Positions 1 through 5,223 of a DNA stretch of 8,218 nt are shown here, piece after piece. The DNA comes from Betaproteobacteria bacterium (GTDB lineage Bacteria > Pseudomonadota > Gammaproteobacteria > Burkholderiales > Burkholderiaceae), in assembly GCA_013205155.1 (NCBI GenBank), contig JABMMT010000198.1, positions 1 to 8,218 of the forward strand. Direction: 5' to 3'. The position numbers and the translations under genes are program-made. The notes under the pieces were generated by a model. It was not told the origin of the DNA, made no database searches, and saw nothing but the letters and a program-made list of their open reading frames with translations. Each line of letters opens with the position of its first letter. Within the stretch, counting starts at the first letter, position 1.

Positions 1-558
1 AATGTCTTTTTTGACCAGAACAGGTTTTTTACTAATCTTTTTATAAAGCTCACAAGCTTGTTGAGCAAATGGCAGGGCTGTTTTTTGGCCCATCACAATT
101 TCAACCAAGGGTACAATTTCAGCAGGCATAAAGTAGTGGGCGCCCATCATACGCTCAGCCGTTTTAAGTCCTTCTGCAATTTTGCTAATTGGAAAGCCTG
201 AGCTATTGCTACCAATGGGAATATGAGCAGGAACCACTTGATCCAAGTATGCAAACACTTGTTGTTTGAGCGCTAGGTTTTCTGCCACAGTCTCGATAAC
301 CCAAATGCACTGATCCCAGTTAGACCATTCTTCCAATAGACTGATGGACTGTTCAAGCTTGATTGCTGCTATCTCTTTTTGAGTGTTCTCACCGACCAAG
401 CCAATCTTGCAAGCCAGAGCGATCGCCTTATCTAAGCAGGCATCAGCCTTTTCTTTGGTTCTGCCCAAAATCACTACAGGGATGCTCTGTGCAATAAATC
501 CTGCGGCAATACCTGCAGCCATGATTCCGGTGCCAATAACGGCGACATTATTCATCAT
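1..558 (-). CDS. 3-hydroxyacyl-CoA dehydrogenase-family oxidoreductase, NAD-binding N-terminal part (3' end beyond window)
   Basis: The reverse strand is open from the ATG at 558 to the window edge (186 codons, no stop), so the C-terminal half is missing. The translation starts MMNNVAVIGTGIMAAGIA, a Rossmann fold with the dinucleotide loop GTGIMAAG (residues 9-16; Ala where the third Gly usually sits). SNSSG at 117-121 matches the family SNTSS loop. His141 and Glu153 lie 12 residues apart, the same spacing as catalytic His158/Glu170 of human 3-hydroxyacyl-CoA dehydrogenase. The last residues, VKKDI, would lead into the usual PGF motif. Around the His the sequence reads HYFMPAEIVPLVEIV rather than HFFNPVPVMKLVE. 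The PLVE part resembles L-gulonate and carnitine 3-dehydrogenases, so the substrate may be a free hydroxyacid (inference). ATGs at 558 and 555 are both possible. Only a weak TAGG ribosome site precedes them. The gene is divergent from the lactonase operon and may share its control region. Confidence 0.9.
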   Translation of the reverse strand, partial: MMNNVAVIGTGIMAAGIAAGFIAQSIPVVILGRTKEKADACLDKAIALACKIGLVGENTQKEIAAIKLEQSISLLEEWSNWDQCIWVIETVAENLALKQQVFAYLDQVVPAHIPIGSNSSGFPISKIAEGLKTAERMMGAHYFMPAEIVPLVEIVMGQKTALPFAQQACELYKKISKKPVLVKKDI

Positions 559-594
559 TATTTAAACCTATATGGATAAGTTAAAGTAGTTCAT

Positions 595-611
595 ATTGAT
601 ATAGAATCAAT
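595..611. repeat. Inverted repeat ATTGAT-N5-ATCAAT, candidate operator
   Basis: Two perfect 6-bp arms (595-600 and 606-611) flank 5 bases, giving an 11-bp centre-to-centre half-site spacing suited to a dimeric winged-helix repressor. It overlaps the predicted -35 box of the operon that encodes a GntR regulator as its second gene. Autoregulation through this site is an inference. AT-rich DNA gives short repeats by chance, so confidence is limited. Confidence 0.35.
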
Positions 612-624
612 CTCTACATAAGAT
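596..624 (+). promoter_or_regulatory. Predicted sigma70 promoter of the lactonase operon
   Basis: TTGATA (596-601, 5 of 6 to consensus) is followed after exactly 17 bases by TAAGAT (619-624, 4 of 6). Transcription would start near 631 and leave a leader of about 68 bases before the lactonase ATG. The -35 box lies inside the inverted repeat at 595-611, so a repressor bound there would block this promoter. The prediction rests on sequence match and spacing only. Confidence 0.5.
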
Positions 625-659
625 TATCATTAATTATGTTTTAATAGTTGAAGAATAAA

Positions 660-679
660 GATAACTTGTACGGATAACT
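660..679 (+). repeat. Direct repeat GATAACT in the lactonase leader
   Basis: GATAACT occurs at 660-666 and again at 673-679, 13 bases apart start to start, just upstream of the lactonase ribosome site. A related GATAAGT lies at 575-581. The copies could be regulator half-sites in direct orientation or chance in AT-rich sequence. Confidence 0.3.
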
Positions 680-698
680 ATCAAAGGAACCTTGATTT

Positions 699-1631
699 AT
701 GACCATGCATAACCCTTTCCAGCCTGTTGAGAAAATTAAAGCCGAAGTTTTTATGTCGATGCCGGATAAGTTTAGAAAAAAAGCACGCACCGGCTGGTCT
801 GATCCAAATCGCCAGGGTGCTGAAGTCGAGTGCTTTTTGGAAGGCCCTTCATTCGATCGTGAAGGTAATTTATGGTTTGTTGATATTCCCTTTGGCCGAA
901 TTTTCAGAATTACACCAAAAGGTGATTGGGAGCTCATCACGCAATACGATGGCTGGCCTAATGGCTTGAAGTTTCATAAAGATGGCCGCGCATTTATTTG
1001 TGACTACAAAATGGGTTTGATTACCTTAGATCCTAAGACAGGAAAAATAGAAACTGTTTTAGGGTCGATGTATAGCGAGAACTTTAAAGGTCTCAATGAT
1101 TTGCATTTTGCTGCCAATGGTGATTTGTATTTCACTGATCAAGGGCAGACTGGTATTGGTGATCCGACAGGTCGTGTATTTAGATTGCGTGCCAATGGTC
1201 AACTAGATCGTTTGTGTTTAAACGTGCCTAGTCCAAATGGAATTACTTTAAACACTCAAGAGAAGCATGTATTTGTAGCAGCAACTCGCTCGCAGCAAAT
1301 CTGGAGATTGCCATTGATGGCTGATGGCTCGGTTTCTAAAACGGGGGTTGCTATTCAGTTAACAGGTGGTGTAGCAGGGCCCGATGGTATTGAGATGGAT
1401 TCGGAAAATGGCTTGTTGGTTTGCCATTTGGGTATTGGTATCTGGAGATTTGATAGCAATATGTTGCCTACTCATCTGATCTATTCAGATAATCCACACC
1501 ATCACCATTTAGCCAATATGTGTTTTGGTGGTCCAGATGGCAAGGACCTTTACATTACAGAATCCTTATCGGGAGATATCTTAAAAGCACGCCTTCCAGT
1601 CGCCGGCAAGAAGATGTTTGGATTATCTTAA
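699..1631 (+). CDS. SMP-30/gluconolactonase/LRE-family lactonase
   Basis: The 310-residue product has no signal peptide, so it is a cytoplasmic six-bladed beta-propeller expected to hydrolyse a sugar-acid or related lactone with a divalent metal. The four key positions of the SMP-30 family are all visible: Glu48 (in FLEGPSFD), Asn133 (FKGLNDLHF), Asn180 (VPSPNGI) and Asp229 (GPDGIEMD). They correspond to Glu18, Asn103, Asn154 and Asp204 of human SMP-30. The roughly 45-residue extension before the first blade and the ending LPVAGKKMF fit the bacterial subgroup often found near Bug receptors. A run PHHHH at 266-270 sits in a late blade. The ATG at 699 is preceded by AGGA at 685-688, 10 bases away; the in-frame ATG at 705 is a poorer choice. 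It is first gene of the operon and overlaps the next gene by 14 bases. Family assignment is strong; the substrate is unknown. Confidence 0.92.
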   Translation: MTMHNPFQPVEKIKAEVFMSMPDKFRKKARTGWSDPNRQGAEVECFLEGPSFDREGNLWFVDIPFGRIFRITPKGDWELITQYDGWPNGLKFHKDGRAFICDYKMGLITLDPKTGKIETVLGSMYSENFKGLNDLHFAANGDLYFTDQGQTGIGDPTGRVFRLRANGQLDRLCLNVPSPNGITLNTQEKHVFVAATRSQQIWRLPLMADGSVSKTGVAIQLTGGVAGPDGIEMDSENGLLVCHLGIGIWRFDSNMLPTHLIYSDNPHHHHLANMCFGGPDGKDLYITESLSGDILKARLPVAGKKMFGLS

Positions 1632-2367
1632 ATTGACTGAGCGTCTGCCCTTATATAAATCATTAGCTAATACCTTAGAGCAACGTATTTATAACAGTGA
1701 TTGGCCGGTGGGATCTGCCTTGCCAACAGAGGCAGACCTTTGCAAAAATTTTCAAGCTAGTCGCCATACTTTAAGACATGCCCTACAAATTTTGGAGACA
1801 AATGGACTGATATTTCGGCGCCAAGGAGCGCCTACTCAAATTATTTCTAGGAAAAAGTTAAGGCGTTTTACACAAAGCTTTAACTCCCCAGTGGATATAT
1901 TGAGCTATCCAAGAGATACCTACCGAGTGAACTTGGTAGAAGAGTATATTGAATTAGACCAGGCACAAAGCGATGCAATTAGCGGTCCCGTCGGCTCCTC
2001 TTGGTATCACATTGGGGGCATTCGTAAGCGTCTCGAGACAGAAGAAATTATTGCCTGGTCAGATATTTATATCTTGCCGCAGTTTGCCGCACTAACTACC
2101 GATCCTGAGCATCCTCAAGTAATGGTGTTCGAGCAAATTGAGAAAAAGTATGGCGCTAGAATTGAGCGTGCAGAGTTAGATGTTTATGTTCTTGGGGCGA
2201 TTCCTGCCATCGCAGAACATTTAAAGCTGAAGTCTGGCGATCCATGTTTGGTTATCATTAGGCGATATTTTGATGATCAAGATAAACTTTTTGAAGTGAC
2301 CATGACTTATCACCCAGAAGGTAAGTATGTTTATAGTATGGAATTTAGGGCAAGTACGGAGGTTTAA
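1618..2367 (+). CDS. GntR-family transcriptional regulator, HutC/UTRA subfamily
   Basis: The 249-residue protein has an N-terminal winged helix-turn-helix at about residues 12-78, with the hallmarks PLYKSLANTLEQRI, GSALPTEADL and SRHTLRHALQILETNGLI. A UTRA ligand-binding domain follows at about 84-244, with the typical features R(K)RL near 138, the ISDIYILP-like segment WSDIYILP at 147-154, and a C-terminal strand ending YHPEGKYVYSMEF. The HutC group senses small metabolites, usually the substrate or intermediate of the neighbouring pathway. The start is TTG at 1618, inside the lactonase gene. The frame opens at 1585 and has no ATG or GTG before the domain. A second TTG at 1633 would trim five residues but has no ribosome site, while AAGAAG lies just before 1618. 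Position between the lactonase and oxidoreductase genes implies control of this operon, probably with autoregulation (inference). Confidence 0.93.
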   Translation: MDYLKLTERLPLYKSLANTLEQRIYNSDWPVGSALPTEADLCKNFQASRHTLRHALQILETNGLIFRRQGAPTQIISRKKLRRFTQSFNSPVDILSYPRDTYRVNLVEEYIELDQAQSDAISGPVGSSWYHIGGIRKRLETEEIIAWSDIYILPQFAALTTDPEHPQVMVFEQIEKKYGARIERAELDVYVLGAIPAIAEHLKLKSGDPCLVIIRRYFDDQDKLFEVTMTYHPEGKYVYSMEFRASTEV

Positions 2368-2373
2368 GTTCTG

Positions 2374-3432
2374 ATGGGCAATCTCAAATACCTATCGATC
2401 AGCGATGCTGAAAACTTTATTGCAGAGCTACTTTGCGCAGTGAAGGTTCCAGCTGCGGATGCCAAAATGGTTGCGCAGCTGATGATCAAGTCTGATTTGG
2501 TAGGCGCTGATGGGCATGGTATTTTTCGTTTACCCGCTTACCTCAAAAGAATTCGTGCGGGAGGAGTGAATCTCAATCCTAATATTCGTATTGAACGTGA
2601 GCAGGGGGCCACCGCACTGATTAATGGTGACAATGGATTAGGTCACCTAGTGATGAATAGGGCTGTCGAAGTAGCGATTGAAAAAGTAAAAGAGCACAGC
2701 GTGTGTTGGGTAGGCAGTCACTATGGAAATCACTCTGGAGCAGCATCTGTTTATGTCCGTAAATTAGCCGAACAGGGTTACATTGGGATTTACATGGCGG
2801 TAGGCAATGCCAACCACATGGCTCCTTGGGGTGGAATCGACTTACTGTTATCAACCAATCCGATTGCGATTGCAGTGCCAGCTGGTGATAGCCCTATGGT
2901 GTTGCTTGATATTGCTACCACTGTTGCGGCTTACGGTAAGGTAAAGTTAGCAGCTCAAAAAGGCGAATCGATACCAAATGATTGGATGATTGATCGTCAA
3001 GGTCAGCCCATTACTGACCCAAAGAGATCTGCTGAGGGCTCACTATTGCCGATTGGTGGCTACAAAGGGTATGGTTTGGCAGTCATGATTGGCCTACTTG
3101 CCGGGGCACTTAACAATGCTGCAGTCGGTAAGGGTACTATCGACTTTAATGCGCATCATGATTTAATGACGAATACTGGGCAAACCATTATTGCGGTAGA
3201 TCCCAGTGCATTTGGAAATAAACAGGAGTTTATTAGTAGAGTGATAGCCTTAGTAGATGACTTGAAGAGTTCCTCTACTTTGCCGGGTGTAAAAGAGGTT
3301 CGAGTACCAGGGGAAGGTGCCGCAAGAGTGATAGCGGAAAGAATGCGTCAAGGCATTCCGCTTACTCCCGAGTTATTGGATGCTTTAAATATCTGTGCCA
3401 AGGAATGTGGGGTAGCATCATTAAGTATTTAA
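2374..3432 (+). CDS. Ldh2/malate/L-lactate dehydrogenase-family NAD(P)-dependent oxidoreductase
   Basis: The 352-residue protein belongs to the family of ureidoglycolate (AllD), 2,3-diketogulonate (YiaK), sulfolactate (ComC) and delta1-pyrroline-2-carboxylate reductases/dehydrogenases. These enzymes interconvert 2-hydroxy (or imino) acids and 2-keto acids with NAD(P)H. Visible motifs are GADGHGIFRLPAY (45-56), GNHSGAA (118-124; His120 aligns with the proposed catalytic His116 of AllD), APWGG (150-154), STNPIAIAVP (160-169), DIATT (179-183), GGYKGYGLA (228-236) and VPGEG (311-315). Length is normal and no signal peptide is present. ATG at 2374 follows GGAGG (2358-2362) by 11 bases, and that ribosome site lies in the last codons of the regulator gene. 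The family does not predict substrate. Next to a lactonase and a Bug receptor, oxidation of a hydroxyacid released by the lactonase is a reasonable guess. Confidence 0.92.
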   Translation: MGNLKYLSISDAENFIAELLCAVKVPAADAKMVAQLMIKSDLVGADGHGIFRLPAYLKRIRAGGVNLNPNIRIEREQGATALINGDNGLGHLVMNRAVEVAIEKVKEHSVCWVGSHYGNHSGAASVYVRKLAEQGYIGIYMAVGNANHMAPWGGIDLLLSTNPIAIAVPAGDSPMVLLDIATTVAAYGKVKLAAQKGESIPNDWMIDRQGQPITDPKRSAEGSLLPIGGYKGYGLAVMIGLLAGALNNAAVGKGTIDFNAHHDLMTNTGQTIIAVDPSAFGNKQEFISRVIALVDDLKSSSTLPGVKEVRVPGEGAARVIAERMRQGIPLTPELLDALNICAKECGVASLSI

Positions 3433-3451
3433 ATTTTATGGAGGAGACGAT

Positions 3452-4423
3452 ATGTTTCAGAAATTAATAAAGAACATGGCATTCAGCGTAGTGGTATTAC
3501 CAGCACTCATAGGTTCTGCAGTAGCTGCTTATCCAGATAAACCCATCAAGATGATGGTTGGCTATGCCCCAGGTAGCTCAACTGATATTGTGGGCAGAAT
3601 GATTGCTAACGATCTCAGTCTTGCCTTGAAACAACCAGTAATTGTAGAAAATCGTGGTGGTGCAGCTGGTAGTTTGGCTGCTGATGCCGTTGCAAAAAGT
3701 GCTCCTGATGGATACACCATCTTGTTTGCGCAAAATGGCCTGGCAATTAACGTAGCAGCTAATCCTAAATTACCGTTTAACGGGCAAAAAGACTTACTGC
3801 CAGTAGTCGGAGTTGCTGCAACACCCCATATTCTGATTGTGAACAACAACTCTAAGGCAAAAAATGTTGCAGAGCTAATGGCGATGCTCAAAGCGGATCC
3901 TGGAAAGTTAAGTTTTGGTTCTTCCGGAATTGGTAACTCGGATCATATGGCTGGCGAATTATTTTTAGCAACGACGGGTTTACAAGCTATTCATATTCCT
4001 TACAAAGGCGGCTCACCAGCTGCAACTGATGTGATTGGTGGACAAATTGATTTTTACTTTGCCGGGATGCCGGTAGGACTGCCTTTATCTAAGGGTGATA
4101 AGGTCCGGGCCTTAGCAGTGACCAGTAAAAATCGTTTTAGTGGTGCATCTGAGTTACCAACCATGCAGGAGTCTGGCGTAAAGGGTTATGAAATGGCGCT
4201 TTGGCAAGGGGTATTTGTGCCGGCGGGTACGCCAACTGCTATTGTGCAAACGCTGAATAATACGATTCTTAAAATTCTTGACACTCCAGAGATGAAAGAA
4301 CGCTTTATAAAGGCAGGAGTTCAGGTTGCCCCTCTGAACACCCAGCAATTTGCTGACTTGTATAGCTCGGATATTGCACGCTGGAAAGTAGTGATAGAAA
4401 AATCAAAGATCAAGTTAGATTGA
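3452..4423 (+). CDS. Bug/TctC-family periplasmic solute-binding receptor
   Basis: The 323-residue protein begins with a Sec signal peptide: a lysine-containing n-region, a hydrophobic core at about 9-20, and a likely cut after SAVA (25), before AYPDKPI. The mature start YPDKPIKMMVGYAPGSSTDIVGR is diagnostic of the Bug family, the extracytoplasmic receptors of tripartite tricarboxylate transporters. Further family features are VENRGGAAG (65-73), the SSGIGNSDHMAGELF segment (157-171), HIPYKGGSPA (181-190) with the usual ligand-contacting loop, and WQGVFVPAGTP (251-261). Bug proteins bind carboxylates and related polar compounds. No TctA/TctB membrane partners are in the window, as is common for orphan Bug genes. 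Start is supported by GGAGGAG (3440-3446). It is last in the operon, 19 bases after the oxidoreductase, and likely delivers that pathway's substrate (inference). Confidence 0.94.
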   Translation: MFQKLIKNMAFSVVVLPALIGSAVAAYPDKPIKMMVGYAPGSSTDIVGRMIANDLSLALKQPVIVENRGGAAGSLAADAVAKSAPDGYTILFAQNGLAINVAANPKLPFNGQKDLLPVVGVAATPHILIVNNNSKAKNVAELMAMLKADPGKLSFGSSGIGNSDHMAGELFLATTGLQAIHIPYKGGSPAATDVIGGQIDFYFAGMPVGLPLSKGDKVRALAVTSKNRFSGASELPTMQESGVKGYEMALWQGVFVPAGTPTAIVQTLNNTILKILDTPEMKERFIKAGVQVAPLNTQQFADLYSSDIARWKVVIEKSKIKLD

Positions 4424-4439
4424 GCTAGTGAGAGTTTCT

Positions 4440-5141
4440 CTATGCGCTGAGGTCAAATACTAGTACCTCAGCGTTTTTACCTTCACTGATATATATATTG
4501 CTTTCATGATCGATGAGGAGGGCATCTCCTCCTGCAATTGCTTGCCCATTGATCTTGAGTGAGCCACGAATCAAATGCACATAGGCTTTACGTTTTGGAT
4601 CTAGGGCAAGTTCTGCGGTTTGTGCCCCCTCAAACAGGCCTACATACAAGTTGGCATCTGCATGAATTTTGACGGAATGATTTTGTCCGTGTGGAGAAGC
4701 GATTAAACACAGCTTGCCTTGCTTATCAGCGAGTGGAATCGTTTTTTGTTCATAACTAGGTTGCACTTCTAAAGCATTCGGTTCAATCCAAATTTGTAAG
4801 AAATGGGTTGTTTGATCTTTGGCATGGTTGAACTCACTATGTGTTACTCCAGTGCCTGCACTCATGCGTTGCACATCACCCGGTGGAATGCCTTTAATGT
4901 TGCCTATGCTATCTTCATGGGCTAGTTCACCTGACAACACATAACTGATGATTTCCATATTGCGGTGACCGTGCTTTCCAAATCCCTGTCCAGCAGCAAC
5001 TTGGTCTTCATTGATGACCCTGAGATTTCCCCATCCCATAAATCGAGGATCATGATATCCAGCAAAGGAAAAGGAGTGATAGCTTCTGAGCCAGCCGTGG
5101 TCGGCATAGCCTCTTGCTGAGGATTGTCTAAGTAATTGCAT
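4440..5141 (-). CDS. Pirin-family bicupin protein (YhhW-like)
   Basis: The 233-residue product is a two-domain cupin of the pirin family. Related E. coli YhhW shows quercetin 2,3-dioxygenase activity in vitro, but the natural role of most bacterial pirins is unclear. The N-terminal cupin carries all four metal ligands: His57 and His59 (FGKHGH), His101 and Glu103 (GVTHSEFN), the same numbers as in YhhW. HGWLRSYHSFSFAGY, GWGNLRVINED, MSAGTG and SYEQK are further family signatures. I chose the ATG at 5141, giving MQLLRQSSARGYADHGW, which lines up with the YhhW start. An in-frame TTG at 5174 would add 11 residues but lies inside the terminator palindrome. No clear Shine-Dalgarno precedes 5141. 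The gene converges on the Bug gene with 16 bases between stop codons, and its 3' end contains the other operon's terminator. No separate terminator for pirin is evident. Confidence 0.93.
   Translation of the reverse strand: MQLLRQSSARGYADHGWLRSYHSFSFAGYHDPRFMGWGNLRVINEDQVAAGQGFGKHGHRNMEIISYVLSGELAHEDSIGNIKGIPPGDVQRMSAGTGVTHSEFNHAKDQTTHFLQIWIEPNALEVQPSYEQKTIPLADKQGKLCLIASPHGQNHSVKIHADANLYVGLFEGAQTAELALDPKRKAYVHLIRGSLKINGQAIAGGDALLIDHESNIYISEGKNAEVLVFDLSA
4445..4478 (+). terminator. Intrinsic terminator of the lactonase-Bug operon, inside the 3' end of the pirin gene
   Basis: A perfect 9-bp stem, CGCTGAGGT (4445-4453) with ACCTCAGCG (4465-4473), encloses an 11-base loop and is followed at once by TTTTT (4474-4478). 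It begins 22 bases after the Bug stop codon. The same bases encode the last dozen codons of the convergent pirin gene. On the minus strand the stem has no U-tract, so it looks directional for plus-strand transcription. Confidence 0.85.
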
Positions 5142-5151
5142 TGTTTGTCTC

Positions 5152-5180
5152 AGTATATTTCGTTCAGAGCACAATTAAAA
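5152..5180 (-). promoter_or_regulatory. Possible pirin promoter with very short leader
   Basis: On the minus strand TATACT (5157 down to 5152, 5 of 6 to consensus) lies 17 bases after a weak TTTTAA (5180 to 5175). The -35 region falls in the arm of the upstream terminator palindrome. Transcription would start about 4 bases before the ATG at 5141, giving an almost leaderless mRNA, which would fit the lack of a ribosome site. The alternative is readthrough from the sulfide dehydrogenase operon. Confidence 0.3.
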
Positions 5181-5207
5181 AGAGGCTTATAAGCCTCTTT
5201 TTAATTG
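5172..5207 (-). terminator. Perfect 36-bp palindromic intrinsic terminator after the sulfide dehydrogenase operon
   Basis: All 18 base pairs match from C5172/G5207 to the centre at 5189/5190. The core is AGAGGCTTATAAGCCTCT, flanked by A5 on one side and T5 on the other, so both strands have stem plus U-tract. It starts 17 bases past the stop of the FAD subunit, for which it is the natural terminator. It also lies only about 30 bases upstream of the pirin ATG. Confidence 0.88.
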
Positions 5208-5223
5208 GAGAGCTTTGTTTAGA

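Larger units (their letters stand above)
559..698. promoter_or_regulatory. Divergent control region between dehydrogenase and lactonase operon
   Basis: This AT-rich 140-bp spacer separates two divergent genes and should hold both promoters. For the rightward operon a good candidate is described separately. For the leftward dehydrogenase the best -10 I see is GATAAT on the minus strand (628 down to 623), with only a poor -35 (TTCAAC) 18 bases upstream; I hold that one loosely. Repeats in the spacer are listed separately. No small ORF in it has a credible ribosome site. Confidence 0.6.

Noticed and set aside
383..565. Plus-strand open frame of 60 codons
   Set aside because: It lies antisense to the clearly conserved dehydrogenase gene, has low-complexity hydrophobic content and no ribosome site.
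641..969. Minus-strand frame 641-940 and plus-strand frame 727-969
   Set aside because: Both overlap the lactonase gene, whose conserved residues explain the sequence; their products resemble nothing I know.
1496..1511. PHHHH run in the lactonase as a special metal site
   Set aside because: It lies in a variable loop before a blade; the family's metal site is already complete with Glu48, Asn180 and Asp229, so nothing supports a second site.
2621..4348. Minus-strand frames at 2621-2854, 3562-3891 and 4154-4348
   Set aside because: They are shadows opposite the Ldh2 and Bug genes, without ribosome sites or recognisable domains.
4430..4440. Small hairpin GAGA-GTT-TCTC after the Bug stop as a terminator
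   Set aside because: A four-pair stem without a T-tract is too weak; the real terminator follows at 4445-4478.
4922..5107. Second minus-strand frame inside the pirin gene
   Set aside because: It is an alternative frame of a well-conserved cupin sequence and has no independent support.
5142..5174. Pirin start at TTG 5174, adding 11 residues
   Set aside because: The TTG lies inside the terminator palindrome, and with the ATG at 5141 the metal ligands fall at 57, 59, 101 and 103, as in YhhW.
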